DNA of 64,000 nucleotides from an uncultured Ligilactobacillus sp. (GTDB taxonomy: Bacteria; Bacillota; Bacilli; Lactobacillales; Lactobacillaceae), in contig CAKPXA010000001.1 in assembly GCA_934201845.1 (NCBI GenBank), forward strand, positions 124,001-188,000, given 5' to 3'. Below the pieces are notes generated by a model. The model was not told where the DNA came from and searched no databases. It saw only the letters and a program-made list of their open reading frames with translations. Numbering within the stretch: the stretch's first letter is position 1; each line of letters begins with the position of its first letter. Positions 8,144-16,539 of the stretch are shown here, in pieces. Both the position numbers and the translations under genes were made by a program.

Positions 8144-9613
8144 GTGGCAGTGACTACAGTAATTCTTATAATCGTCGCAGTGCTGCTGTTGAACACGACG
8201 GCAGCAGTCATCACTGTATTCAAGGAAAAAAGAGACATCGCCGCAACGTGGGCCTGGCTTCTTGTGCTGAACCTGCTGCCGGTGGTGGGCTTTGTGCTTT
8301 ATCTCTTTGCGGGAAAGAAGATTTCAAGGGAGAAGATATTTGACCTGCGCACGCAGGAGAGGACGGGCATAAGTCAGCTGGTCGCCCTGCAGAAGGAGCA
8401 GTGGAGCGAAAAGGAGCTTTTGCCGTCAGACCTGCTGACGGACGAGGCCCGTCAGACGGTCAGGGCGCTGCTTGATGCCGATGAGGCAATCCTGACGAAG
8501 AACAACAAGGTCCGTGTCTATACTGACGGTCATGAGAAATTCAGGGCGTTGATCGAAGACATCGGAAGGGCGAAGGATCACGTGCATGTCGAGTACTATG
8601 CGTTCTTCTCGGATGAAATCGGCACGGAACTTCTCAAGGCGCTGGAGGAGGCATGTGCCCGCGGCGTTGAGGTGAAGGTCATCTATGACAGCATGGGTTC
8701 ACGCAGCCAGAGCAGGGACTTCTTCCGGAAGCTCGAGAAGCTTGGCGGCAGGGCAGAGGTCTTCTTCGGATCGAAGGCTGCTCCCGTGCACAGCCCGCGT
8801 CTGAACTACCGCCTGCACAGGAAGATTGTCGTGATTGACGGCAGAATCGGCTATATCGGCGGCTTCAATGTCGGTGACCAGTATCTGGGCCGCTCGCGGA
8901 AGTTCGGCTACTGGCGCGACACGCATCTCCGTGTTGTCGGGACGGCCTGTGCCGTCATGCAGTCGAGGTTCTTCATGGACTGGAATGCAACCATTGCCCG
9001 GTCAAGGAAGAAGAACAGGCTTGAGTATGCCAACCGCTATTTTCCGCTTGAGAAGACGGACGGGAACACGAGCATTCAGATTGTCTCGTCCGGTCCCGAT
9101 TCCGAGACGGAGGCCATCAGGCTCGGCTATCTCAAGATGATCAGCTCGGCCAATGATTACATCTGCATTCAGACGCCGTATCTCATACCGGACGATTCGG
9201 TGTTTGACGCACTCGAGCTTGCGGTCTACTCCGGCGTAAGAGTCAGAATCATGATACCTGCAATGCCGGACCATCCGTTCGTCTATCGTGCAACGGAATA
9301 CTACGCCCGTGAACTGGCGGGAAAGGGCGTTGAAATCTACCGCTACGACAACGGGTTCCTGCACGCCAAGACCGTCGTCATTGACGGACAGGTTTCGTCC
9401 GTTGGTTCCGCCAATCTCGACTTCAGAAGCTTCAAGCTCAACTTCGAGTGCAATGCGTTCTGCTATGACCGGGAACTGGCCCGGCAACTGACGGACATCT
9501 TCGACGACGACACGAAGCTCTGCACGAGACTGACCGAGGAGTATTTTGCAGGTCAGTCCGCGTGGAGAAGATTCAAGCAGTACTTTTCAAGGCTGCTGTC
9601 ACCAATTCTGTGA
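8144..9613 (+). CDS. cls: Cardiolipin synthase (phospholipase D superfamily)
   Basis: About 489 residues. Two N-terminal transmembrane helices are followed by two PLD domains, with HKD motifs at about residues 225 (LHRKIVVIDG...GG) and 407 (LHAKTVVIDG...GSAN). It condenses two phosphatidylglycerols to cardiolipin at the membrane. Length and architecture match bacterial Cls. The longest frame begins at ATG 8114, but that codon lies in a good -10 box, so I placed the start at GTG 8144; GTG 8150 is also possible, and none of these has a strong ribosome binding site. The hydrolase gene follows after 15 bases. Confidence 0.92.
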   Translation: MAVTTVILIIVAVLLLNTTAAVITVFKEKRDIAATWAWLLVLNLLPVVGFVLYLFAGKKISREKIFDLRTQERTGISQLVALQKEQWSEKELLPSDLLTDEARQTVRALLDADEAILTKNNKVRVYTDGHEKFRALIEDIGRAKDHVHVEYYAFFSDEIGTELLKALEEACARGVEVKVIYDSMGSRSQSRDFFRKLEKLGGRAEVFFGSKAAPVHSPRLNYRLHRKIVVIDGRIGYIGGFNVGDQYLGRSRKFGYWRDTHLRVVGTACAVMQSRFFMDWNATIARSRKKNRLEYANRYFPLEKTDGNTSIQIVSSGPDSETEAIRLGYLKMISSANDYICIQTPYLIPDDSVFDALELAVYSGVRVRIMIPAMPDHPFVYRATEYYARELAGKGVEIYRYDNGFLHAKTVVIDGQVSSVGSANLDFRSFKLNFECNAFCYDRELARQLTDIFDDDTKLCTRLTEEYFAGQSAWRRFKQYFSRLLSPIL

Positions 9614-9628
9614 TGCAAAGGGGATAAT

Positions 9629-10558
9629 ATGAAAAAACACTGGAAATGGAAGAAGGTGGTTCTGATTCTGGCGGGATTTGCCGTCGTCATCTATCTTGCC
9701 GCCAATGCGTATCTGATTGACTATGCCTTCGTCAGACCGTCGGGAAATGAGGAAAGGACGAGCAGGATGCTGGCCCGCAACATGAAGTGGCTCGCACGGC
9801 GGAAGACTTCCTGCTGGACGCAGAAGGCCGCAGGTTCCGACATCAGGCTGAAGGCACTGTACCTGCCGGCTGAGGAAAGGACGGAGAAGACCATCATCAT
9901 CGCTCACGGCTACCACGGCGATTCTGTCCGGATGGCCAATTACATCAGGATGTTCCACGAAAAGGGCTACAACGTCCTGGCGCCCGACGACCGGGCGGCG
10001 GGGAAGAGCGGCGGCAGGTTCATCACGTTCGGCTGGAAGGACCGTCTGGACTACTGCAAGTGGATCGAACAGGTCATAGAAAGAAACGGAAAGAATTCCA
10101 GAATCGGTCTGTTCGGCGTCAGCATGGGCGGGGCCACCGTCATGATGGTGAGCGGCGAGAAGCTTCCGAAGCAGGTCAAAGCCATTGTCGAGGACTGCGG
10201 CTACACGAGCGTCTATGATGAACTCGGCGCCCAGCTGACGGCTCAGTTCGGCCTGCCGAAGGAACCCGTCCTGACGACCGCTGCCGTTCTTTCCAGCCCG
10301 TTCATCGGCTATAACTTCAGAAATGAGGGTAGTTCCGTTGAACAGCTGAGGAAGAACACCAGGCCGATGCTTCTGATTCACGGCGATTCAGACAAGTTCG
10401 TCCCGACGGCGATGCTTCAGCGAAACTACGATGCCGTCCGGGCACCGAAGCAGAAGTGGGTTGTGAAGGACACCGCCCATGCCAGGGCATACGAGAATCA
10501 CCCGGAGGAATATTCCCGCCGGGTAGGTTCCTTCTTTGAAAAGTACATGAAACAGTAG
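9629..10558 (+). CDS. Membrane-anchored alpha/beta hydrolase
   Basis: 309 residues. One N-terminal transmembrane or signal-anchor helix (about residues 9-29, VVLILAGFAVVIYLAANAYL) is followed by an alpha/beta-hydrolase fold: oxyanion region HGYHG, nucleophile elbow GVSMGG, acid in HGDSDKFVP, and the histidine in DTAHARA near the end. The closest family known to me is the YqkD/BAAT-like serine hydrolases found in Bacillota; the substrate is unknown. It lies in the cls transcript and is ended by a strong terminator, so a role in membrane lipid turnover is possible but unproved. Confidence 0.8.
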   Translation: MKKHWKWKKVVLILAGFAVVIYLAANAYLIDYAFVRPSGNEERTSRMLARNMKWLARRKTSCWTQKAAGSDIRLKALYLPAEERTEKTIIIAHGYHGDSVRMANYIRMFHEKGYNVLAPDDRAAGKSGGRFITFGWKDRLDYCKWIEQVIERNGKNSRIGLFGVSMGGATVMMVSGEKLPKQVKAIVEDCGYTSVYDELGAQLTAQFGLPKEPVLTTAAVLSSPFIGYNFRNEGSSVEQLRKNTRPMLLIHGDSDKFVPTAMLQRNYDAVRAPKQKWVVKDTAHARAYENHPEEYSRRVGSFFEKYMKQ

Positions 10559-10592
10559 TAAAAGCGGCGGAATCTCTGCCGCTTTTACTTTT
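10558..10592 (+). terminator. Terminator after the alpha/beta hydrolase
   Basis: Perfect 11-bp stem GTAAAAGCGGC (10558-10568) / GCCGCTTTTAC (10578-10588), followed by TTTTCC. Confidence 0.88.
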
Positions 10593-10606
10593 CCGGCAAA
10601 TTCAGA

Positions 10607-10617
10607 GCCCTGCATTT
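10607..10617 (-). repeat. Near copy of the AAATGCAGAGC motif (one mismatch)
   Basis: Read on the minus strand this is AAATGCAGGGC, differing from the five exact copies by one base. It lies between two convergent terminators. Confidence 0.3.
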
Positions 10618-10624
10618 CCCGGGA

Positions 10625-10653
10625 AATAAAAAAATCCGGGGAGCTCCCGGATT
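10625..10653 (-). terminator. Terminator of the minus-strand DUF4044 gene
   Basis: Stem AATCCGGG (10633-10640) / CCCGGATT (10646-10653) with a 5-nt loop; on the minus strand the 3' arm is followed by a T-run (poly-A at 10628-10634 on the plus strand). Confidence 0.8.
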
Positions 10654-10662
10654 CCTGACTGT

Positions 10663-10782
10663 CTAGCCGGCGATGAACTGACCGACGGCACCGAGGATTA
10701 CGGCGCCGACCGTGAAGATGAGCATGAGCCAGACAACAACCATTGTTATTTTTTGGAAAGTCGTTTTTTTCTTCTTTGCCAA
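10663..10782 (-). CDS. DUF4044-type small membrane protein, 39 residues, TTG start
   Basis: A 39-residue frame on the minus strand starting at TTG (10782-10780) and ending at TAG. The protein begins MAKKKKTTFQKITMVVVWLM, a lysine-rich start followed by one transmembrane helix (about residues 13-34), and ends GAVGQFIAG. This matches the very short DUF4044 proteins of Lactobacillales and relatives, whose function is unknown. Support for a real gene: AAAGGA upstream at a fair distance, a good promoter (10818-10847) and its own terminator (10625-10653). It is easily missed because of its size and TTG start. Confidence 0.8.
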   Translation of the reverse strand: MAKKKKTTFQKITMVVVWLMLIFTVGAVILGAVGQFIAG

Positions 10783-10817
10783 AATGCATTTTCCTTTCAG
10801 ATCAGAGTCTTAAGGTA

Positions 10818-10847
10818 ACTATACTCTTTCTTAAGTCAATCTGTCAA
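10818..10847 (-). promoter_or_regulatory. Promoter of the DUF4044 gene
   Basis: On the minus strand: perfect -35 TTGACA (10847-10842), 18-bp spacer, -10 TATAGT (10823-10818). It is divergent from the asnB promoter. Confidence 0.7.
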
Positions 10848-10891
10848 ATTGCTTCAGAAAGGAAATCTTTTTTGAAAATTGCACGAAAGGT

Positions 10892-10920
10892 TTGAATTTG
10901 CAGAAATTAACACTTATAAT
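10892..10920 (+). promoter_or_regulatory. Promoter of asnB
   Basis: TTGAAT (10892-10897), 17-bp spacer, perfect TATAAT (10915-10920), giving a leader of about 40 bases. A short dyad CACTT-N10-AAGTG overlaps the -10 box. Confidence 0.75.
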
Positions 10921-10965
10921 TGTACAAGTGCTACTATGTATTGAAAAACGAAAGGGGCTTTTGAC

Positions 10966-12855
10966 ATGTGCGGTTTTGTAGGATGTCTGACAGACGTTGA
11001 AAAAGGCGCCGGCAACGACTACAAGGATAAGATCAAGGAAATGAACGACATGATCGTTCACAGGGGGCCCGATGACGAGGGGTACTTTGAGGACGGCAAC
11101 ATCACGATGGGTTTCAGAAGGCTGTCAATCATCGACCTCGAAGGCGGCCATCAGCCGCTTTCATATGACAACGGACGCTACTGGATGACGTTCAACGGTG
11201 AAATCTACAATTACATCGAACTGCGCGAGGGACTCATGAAGGAAGGCTATGAGTTCAAGACAAGCTCCGATTCCGAAGTCATTTTAGGCATGTACGCCAA
11301 GTACGGTGAGAAGTGTCTTGACCACTTCCGCGGCATGTTCGGCTTTGTGATCTGGGACAGGCAGGAACAGACGCTGTTCTGCGCACGTGATCACTTCGGC
11401 ATCAAGCCGTTCTATTACGCCGAATCAGGCGATGACTTCTACTACGCCTCCGAAAGCAAGGCAATCTACAAGATTCTGAAGGACAGGCACTTCGACAGGG
11501 ATGCGCTTCAGGACTACATGACGTTCCAGTTCGTTCCGGAACCGGAGACTCTGACGAAGGAAATCAAGATGCTTGAACCGGGCCACTACATTGTGAAGAA
11601 GCCCGGTGAAAGGCCGGTCATCAGGCGCTACTACTATGCGCAGTTCTCTCCTGTCGTCAAGTCCGAGGAAGAATACATCAAGGAAGTCCGCAACGTTCTG
11701 TTCGACTCGGTCGAAAAGCACATGCGTGCCGACGTTCCCGTCGGATCGTTCCTTTCCGGCGGCATTGACTCCTCAATCGTCGTTGCGATTGCCAGAAACT
11801 TCAATCCGAACATTGAAACGGTTTCGGTCGGCTTCGAGCGCGAGGGCTACAGCGAACTTGACGTTGCCCGGGAAACTGCCGAAAGGCTCGGCGTTGACAA
11901 CTTCAGTTCAGTGATTACGCCGCAGGAGTTCATGAAGGCCTTCCCTCACTTCGTCTGGAGCATGGACGATCCGCTGGCCGATCCGGCGGCCGTTCCGCAG
12001 TACTTCGTTGCCAGGGAGGCTCGGAAGCACGTCAAGGTTGCCCTGACGGGTGAAGGCGCCGACGAACTGTTCGGCGGATATACAATCTATCACGAACCGG
12101 AATCTCTCAAGGTCTTCAACTATCTGAAGCCAATCAACAGGGGACTCAACGCCATTGCGCGTCTGATTCCGGACGGCGTCAAGGGCAAGAGCTTCATTCT
12201 GCGCGGAACGACGCCGCTTGAAAAGCGCTATGTCGGCAATGCGTTCATCTTCAATGAAGACGAGAAGAGGAAGTTCTTCAGGGACTACAATGAAGACCAT
12301 CCTTTTGAGACAATGACGGCGGGACTGTACGCTGATTCGAAGGACTACGATCCAATCACGCGCATGCAGTTCGTCGACATGCATCACTGGCTGAACGGTG
12401 ACCTGCTGCACAATGCTGACAGGACGACGCTTGCGCACAGTCTCGAACTGCGCACGCCGTTCCTCGACAAGGAAGTCTTCGAAGTTGCAAGCCATATTCC
12501 GGCCAACCTCAGAATTGCGCACGGCACGACGAAGTACATCCTGCGCAAGGCCGTTGAAGGCGTCGTTCCGGACCATGTCCTGAACCGCAGGAAGCTTGGC
12601 TTCCCGGTTCCAATCAGATTCTGGCTGCGTGACGAGATGTATGACTGGGCACGTCAGATCATCAATGAATCCCAGACGGACCAGTACTTCCACAAGGACT
12701 ACTTCCTGAAGCTTCTGGATGACCACAGGGACATGAAGGCCGACAACTCACGCAAGCTGTGGACCGTTCTGACGTTCATGATGTGGCACAGGATCTACGT
12801 CGAGTCTGACCACGTGATGAATTCGGCGGAATCAAGAGCATTGATTGAGGGGTAG
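10966..12855 (+). CDS. asnB: Asparagine synthase (glutamine-hydrolysing)
   Basis: 629-residue enzyme making asparagine from aspartate, glutamine and ATP. After removal of Met1 the catalytic Cys2 (MCGFVG) begins the N-terminal class II glutaminase domain (to about residue 200); the synthetase domain carries the PP-loop SGGIDSS at residues 264-270. Length and domain order are those of AsnB. It has its own promoter, and the start follows GAAAGGGG. The next gene, aspartokinase, starts five bases after the stop, so two users of aspartate are co-transcribed. Confidence 0.96.
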   Translation: MCGFVGCLTDVEKGAGNDYKDKIKEMNDMIVHRGPDDEGYFEDGNITMGFRRLSIIDLEGGHQPLSYDNGRYWMTFNGEIYNYIELREGLMKEGYEFKTSSDSEVILGMYAKYGEKCLDHFRGMFGFVIWDRQEQTLFCARDHFGIKPFYYAESGDDFYYASESKAIYKILKDRHFDRDALQDYMTFQFVPEPETLTKEIKMLEPGHYIVKKPGERPVIRRYYYAQFSPVVKSEEEYIKEVRNVLFDSVEKHMRADVPVGSFLSGGIDSSIVVAIARNFNPNIETVSVGFEREGYSELDVARETAERLGVDNFSSVITPQEFMKAFPHFVWSMDDPLADPAAVPQYFVAREARKHVKVALTGEGADELFGGYTIYHEPESLKVFNYLKPINRGLNAIARLIPDGVKGKSFILRGTTPLEKRYVGNAFIFNEDEKRKFFRDYNEDHPFETMTAGLYADSKDYDPITRMQFVDMHHWLNGDLLHNADRTTLAHSLELRTPFLDKEVFEVASHIPANLRIAHGTTKYILRKAVEGVVPDHVLNRRKLGFPVPIRFWLRDEMYDWARQIINESQTDQYFHKDYFLKLLDDHRDMKADNSRKLWTVLTFMMWHRIYVESDHVMNSAESRALIEG

Positions 12856-12860
12856 TTGAA

Positions 12861-14057
12861 ATGAAAATTGCAGTGCAGAAGTTCGGCGGGACTTCAGTCA
12901 AGGATGATGAGGCAAGGCATGCGGCAATGGCGCATGTGGCCTGTGCAGTCAAGAAGGGATACAAGACGGCGGTCGTCGTTTCGGCAATCGGCCGCAAGGG
13001 GGCTCCGTATGCCACGGACTCCCTGATCGACCTTGTCGGAGGAGAGCGGTCAAGGCTTTCTCCGCGCGAGATGGACATGATCGTTTCGGTCGGCGAGGTC
13101 ATTTCAGCGGCTGTCTTCTGCGAGCTGCTGAAGGAAAACGGCATCAGGGCGGTGGCCATGACCGGTCCCGATGCCGGATTCAGGACGAATGACGATTACC
13201 GCAACGCCAAGGTTCTTGACGTTGAAAAGCAGAATGTCATGAATGCCTTCAAGGATGCGGACGTCGTCGTCGTCGCCGGGTTCCAGGGACTTTCGAAGTC
13301 AGGACACGTGACGACGCTCGGACGTGGCGGCTCGGACACGTCGGCGGCTCTGCTCGGTGCGGCTCTCGGAGCAGAATACTGCGACATCTTCACCGACGTT
13401 TCGGGGATGATGACGGCCGATCCGCGTCTGGTCAAGAATGCCAGGTTCCTGCGCGACGTTTCCTATGAGGAAGTGGCCAACATGGCGCACGAAGGAGCCA
13501 AGGTCATTCATCCGCGGGCAGTTGAGGTTGCACAGCAGGCGCATCTTCCGCTGAGAATCCGCTCGACCTGGGACAGTGTCGAGGAGAAGGGGACGGTCAT
13601 CTCCGACCGCAGCCTCTCCATCAGGCACTATCGGACGGTTACTGGAATCGCCCATCAGACGGGACTCACGCAGTTCACCGTCGGGGCGGCGGACTGTCCG
13701 GCCGACCGGCTCTTCGGTCTGCTGGCCGGGCAGGGCCTGAGCGTCGACTTCATCAACATTTCGCCTGAAAAGTACATCTTCAACCTCGGCCGCGAGCACA
13801 GCGCACAGGCCAGGGAACTTCTCACGGAAGAGAAGATTGCCTTTGCGGCCGTCGAGGACTGTGTCAAGGTCTCCATCGTCGGCGCCGGCATCACCGGGAC
13901 TCCCGGCGTCACGGCGAAGATGGTCGGAGCCCTCGTGCGCGAAGGAATCGAGATTCTGCAGACGACGGACAGCTATACGACAATCTGGGTCCTGGTTCAC
14001 GGCAGGGACCTCAAGCAGGCCGTGAATGTCCTGCACGACGCCTTTCTGGGCGAATAG
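12861..14057 (+). CDS. lysC: Aspartokinase (monofunctional)
   Basis: 398-residue aspartate kinase, the first step toward lysine, threonine, methionine and meso-diaminopimelate. The kinase signature KFGGTS is at residues 7-12, and TLGRGGSDTSA and TDVSGMMTADPR follow; two ACT domains (about residues 265-398, with VSIVGAGITGTPGVTAKM) indicate feedback control by an end-product amino acid. No homoserine dehydrogenase domain is attached. Which amino acid inhibits it cannot be told. dapF at 32958 is a later step of the same pathway. The symbol is chosen by type; paralogues may exist elsewhere. Confidence 0.9.
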   Translation: MKIAVQKFGGTSVKDDEARHAAMAHVACAVKKGYKTAVVVSAIGRKGAPYATDSLIDLVGGERSRLSPREMDMIVSVGEVISAAVFCELLKENGIRAVAMTGPDAGFRTNDDYRNAKVLDVEKQNVMNAFKDADVVVVAGFQGLSKSGHVTTLGRGGSDTSAALLGAALGAEYCDIFTDVSGMMTADPRLVKNARFLRDVSYEEVANMAHEGAKVIHPRAVEVAQQAHLPLRIRSTWDSVEEKGTVISDRSLSIRHYRTVTGIAHQTGLTQFTVGAADCPADRLFGLLAGQGLSVDFINISPEKYIFNLGREHSAQARELLTEEKIAFAAVEDCVKVSIVGAGITGTPGVTAKMVGALVREGIEILQTTDSYTTIWVLVHGRDLKQAVNVLHDAFLGE

Positions 14058-14063
14058 GGGCTG

Positions 14064-14444
14064 ATGCCTATGAACTTTCTCCTCAACACATGGTGCGGAC
14101 AGGTCATCTTACCGCCTCTGACCGCCTTCATTCTGGTGACTTACTACAGCCTGACGGAAAGAAAGCCCGGGTTCATCGGGTCCGGCGTCTTTCTGGCCAT
14201 CCTGTGGTTTTCCATCCACCGGCTCTCGGCCGAGGTCTTCGGCATCTCCTTTCTGCCGTTTGTCATCTTCGCCTTCTCGGCGTATGGCTTCATCAGAATC
14301 CTGACTGTAGTGCTGTACGAGAAGAGGTTCATGGCCGCGGCCTTCTTCCGCAGGTACTTCCTGCTCTGGGACATGCTTTCCGTCGGAGTGTTTTCCGTGG
14401 CGGCAATCATGCAGGTCGCCCGGATCATCAACACGGTCATCTGA
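14064..14444 (+). CDS. DUF3397-like small membrane protein
   Basis: 126 residues with four predicted transmembrane helices (near residues 14-28, 38-56, 62-82 and 100-124) and a short basic loop (YEKRFMAAAFFRRYF). Length, topology and position directly upstream of mraZ fit the DUF3397 family, which occupies this spot in many Lactobacillales; its function is not known. It starts six bases after aspartokinase, and its transcript ends at a terminator at 14458. The start ATG 14064 has a weak GGGGCTGA site; ATG 14070 is an alternative. Confidence 0.6.
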   Translation: MPMNFLLNTWCGQVILPPLTAFILVTYYSLTERKPGFIGSGVFLAILWFSIHRLSAEVFGISFLPFVIFAFSAYGFIRILTVVLYEKRFMAAAFFRRYFLLWDMLSVGVFSVAAIMQVARIINTVI

Positions 14445-14457
14445 ATATCAGCAGACA

Positions 14458-14492
14458 GGGACAGCTCCTTTTTTCGGGGCTGCCCTTTTTTT
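14458..14492 (+). terminator. Terminator before the dcw cluster
   Basis: GGGACAGCTCC (14458-14468) pairs with GGGGCTGCCC (14476-14485) with one bulge and a G-U pair, followed by seven T. It separates the asnB-aspartokinase operon from mraZ. Confidence 0.8.
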
Positions 14493-14499
14493 GGCCGTA

Positions 14500-14510
14500 A
14501 AATGCAGAGC
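14500..14510 (+). repeat. AAATGCAGAGC motif, copy 3 (intergenic)
   Basis: Exact copy immediately after the terminator T-tract in the 306-base gap between the DUF3397-like gene and mraZ. The rest of that gap holds a short reading frame (14645), the GTGG box array and the mraZ promoter; 14511-14628 shows nothing clear. Confidence 0.5.
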
Positions 14511-14644
14511 CCGTCCCTGCGGTGTGCAGGTTCAGTCCTTTTTGCTTCTCCCGGACGTCATAATCCCCCTCCACTGACCTGCAGTCATGGCGGAAAGTGA
14601 GTCCGGACAGCGCTTTGCGCCACCCTTGAAGGAGGATTTTCTTC

Positions 14645-14779
14645 ATGCCGGGCACTGTATTTGCGAAGAAAAATCGAAGAAGTGGAGACAAATGGTTAAT
14701 TTGTGGTACAAAGTGGCTTGTTGTGGTAATATTTAAATATAGTCTGAAAAATGGGGGTGGTGAATGTGTTTTTCGGTGA
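14645..14779 (+). CDS. Possible 44-residue leader reading frame overlapping the mraZ start
   Basis: ATG 14645 follows a near-perfect Shine-Dalgarno AAGGAGGA (14629-14636) at eight bases. The frame encodes 44 residues ([20 protein letters not shown] at the start) and ends 14 bases inside mraZ in another frame. It runs through the GTGG box array, so its composition may be dictated by that array. I recognise no family. It would be translated only from a transcript starting upstream of the mraZ promoter. It could be a regulatory leader peptide or a chance frame. Confidence 0.25.
   Translation: MPGTVFAKKNRRSGDKWLICGTKWLVVVIFKYSLKNGGGECVFR
14682..14743 (+). promoter_or_regulatory. mraZ promoter with five GTGG/ATGG boxes (probable MraZ operator)
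   Basis: The tetramer GTGG (once ATGG) recurs at 14682, 14692, 14703, 14713 and 14723, that is at 10-11 bp, one helical turn, with A/T-rich context such as AAGTGG and TTGTGG. MraZ of Mycoplasma binds tandem AAAGTGG boxes and that of E. coli binds TGGG repeats upstream of its own gene, so this is probably the autoregulatory site of the division operon. Candidate -10 boxes are TG-G-TAATAT (to 14732) and TATAGT (14738-14743). Confidence 0.75.
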
Positions 14780-15197
14780 ATACAGGCATACGCTGGACAC
14801 CAAGGGACGCATCATCATCCCGGCAGGATTCAGGGAGGAACTCGGAGAGAAGTTCTATGTGACCCGTGGTATGGACGGGTGTCTCTTCGGGTATGCGGAA
14901 GGGGAATGGAACCTTCTGCAGGAAAAGCTCCGGAAGCTTCCGCTTGCCAGGAAGGAGGCGCGTGCATTCGTGCGCTTCTTCTATTCGGCCGCGACTGAAT
15001 GCACGGTTGACAGGCAGGGGAGAATCAATCTCCCGAAGACATTGTGCGACTATGCGGAACTGGAAAGAAACTGCGTGATCATCGGCGTTTCGAACCGGAT
15101 TGAAATCTGGTCCGAGCAGCGCTGGGAGAAGGCGGCGGAGGAAGCCGCTGCTGATTTTGACGACATGGCAGAGGATTTACTTGATTTTGGACTGTAG
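14766..15197 (+). CDS. mraZ: Transcriptional regulator MraZ
   Basis: 143-residue MraZ made of two SpoVT-AbrB-like halves, each with the DxxGR signature ([11 protein letters not shown] and [11 protein letters not shown]). It forms a ring and binds repeated boxes upstream of the dcw cluster, setting its transcription. I chose GTG 14766 because it yields the canonical start ([10 protein letters not shown]) and follows GGGGGTGG at five bases; ATG 14751 would place the ribosome binding site inside the gene. Five direct GTGG-type boxes lie 40-85 bases upstream. rsmH begins eight bases after the stop. Confidence 0.95.
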   Translation: MFFGEYRHTLDTKGRIIIPAGFREELGEKFYVTRGMDGCLFGYAEGEWNLLQEKLRKLPLARKEARAFVRFFYSAATECTVDRQGRINLPKTLCDYAELERNCVIIGVSNRIEIWSEQRWEKAAEEAAADFDDMAEDLLDFGL

Positions 15198-15205
15198 GTG
15201 AGACG

Positions 15206-16174
15206 ATGACGGAATTTGAACATGTGACCGTTCTTCTGAACGAGGCGGTTGAGGGACTGAACATAAACCCCGACGGAATCTACGTGGACTGCACGCTCGG
15301 CGGCGGCGGTCACACGGGGAGGATTCTTTCGGAACTCTCCGAAGCTGGTCATCTGTACTCATTTGACCAGGACCAGACGGCAATTGACTACAACAGCGAG
15401 CATCTGAAGGATGAGATTGAAGCCGGGCGCCTGACTCTGATCAAGAGCAACTTCCGCAACATCGCCTCGGAGCTTGAAAGACGCGGCGTCAGCGGAGTCG
15501 ACGGCATCGTCTACGACCTCGGCGTTTCGTCGCCGCAGTTCGACGTCGGGGAGCGCGGATTCAGCTACCAGCATGATGCGGTGCTTGACATGCGCATGGA
15601 CCAGACGAGGGAGCTGACGGCCGAGACCGTCATCAACGAATGGAGCTACGGCGACCTTGTCAGAATCTTCACCAGGTACGGTGAGGAGAAGTTCGCCAGG
15701 TCGATTGCGCGTCGGATTGAATCGGCAAGGCAGAGGGAAAGGATCAGGACGACGGGGCAGCTCGTCGAACTGATCAAGGAAGGAATTCCGGCCAAGGCGA
15801 GAAGGAAGGGCGGACATCCCGCAAAGAAGGTCTTCCAGGCAGTGAGAATTGCCGTGAATGACGAATTGGGGGCCCTGGAGGAGTCGCTGGACGAGGCATT
15901 CGGCCTGTTGAACCTCCATGGAAGAATAAGCGTCATCACGTTTCAGTCGCTTGAGGACAGGCTGGTGAAGTCGATGTTCAGGGAACGGTCGAGCGTTCCG
16001 GAACTTCCGCCGGGACTGCCCGTTATTCCGGATGACATGCAGCCTGAGTTCAGGCTGGTGAACAGAAAGCCGGTTCTTCCATCGAAGGAGGAACTGGAGA
16101 GAAATCATCGCGCGCACTCTGCCAAGCTCAGGGTGATTGAGAGAACGGCGATGTTACAGGGGGACAATCGATGA
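15206..16174 (+). CDS. rsmH: 16S rRNA (cytosine-1402-N4) methyltransferase
   Basis: 322-residue SAM-dependent methyltransferase (MraW) modifying C1402 in the decoding centre. The SAM motif [14 protein letters not shown] is at about residues 30-43; the family motifs [27 protein letters not shown] and [10 protein letters not shown] follow. The start follows TAGGTGAGACG. It lies in its standard place between mraZ and ftsL, and its last codons overlap the ftsL start (ATGA, 16171-16174), implying coupling. Confidence 0.97.
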   Translation: MTEFEHVTVLLNEAVEGLNINPDGIYVDCTLGGGGHTGRILSELSEAGHLYSFDQDQTAIDYNSEHLKDEIEAGRLTLIKSNFRNIASELERRGVSGVDGIVYDLGVSSPQFDVGERGFSYQHDAVLDMRMDQTRELTAETVINEWSYGDLVRIFTRYGEEKFARSIARRIESARQRERIRTTGQLVELIKEGIPAKARRKGGHPAKKVFQAVRIAVNDELGALEESLDEAFGLLNLHGRISVITFQSLEDRLVKSMFRERSSVPELPPGLPVIPDDMQPEFRLVNRKPVLPSKEELERNHRAHSAKLRVIERTAMLQGDNR

Positions 16175-16539
16175 ACAATGGTACAGCGGTCAGAAAGATA
16201 AAGAGGACGCAGCAGCCGGCGTCAGGCAAGGCTGCGGGCAGACCTGCGAATCTTGTCTACAGGATGGACAGGCTGACTTTGAAGATGGTGGTGATTGGAG
16301 CGGTCACGGTCATTACGGTGATTGCCGTTGCGGCAGCCGTGATTGCCATGAACAACCGGGTGGCGGGCATTCAGTCCGACATCGCTCGGATTGAGCGAAG
16401 GACAAGGGACCTGAACGGCAGGAATGACGATCTTAAACTGAAGGTTGCGGACCTGATGAGCAGCTCGCGTCTTGAAGAGATTGCGGGCAGGGCAGGTCTT
16501 GACCTCAATGACACTAACACAAGGAATGTAACAAAATGA
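16171..16539 (+). CDS. ftsL: Cell division protein FtsL
   Basis: 122-residue bitopic divisome protein. A basic cytoplasmic tail (to about residue 37) is followed by one transmembrane helix (about 38-61, [20 protein letters not shown]) and a leucine-zipper-like coiled coil ([20 protein letters not shown]). FtsL pairs with DivIC and DivIB and activates the FtsW-PBP2B synthase. Sequence is poorly conserved in this family; identification leans on topology and its position between rsmH and pbpB. It overlaps both neighbours by four bases. Confidence 0.85.
   Translation: MNNGTAVRKIKRTQQPASGKAAGRPANLVYRMDRLTLKMVVIGAVTVITVIAVAAAVIAMNNRVAGIQSDIARIERRTRDLNGRNDDLKLKVADLMSSSRLEEIAGRAGLDLNDTNTRNVTK

Noticed and set aside
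14511-14628. RNA gene in the gap before mraZ
   Set aside because: A few short inverted repeats occur, but no tRNA, riboswitch or terminator pattern could be built from them.
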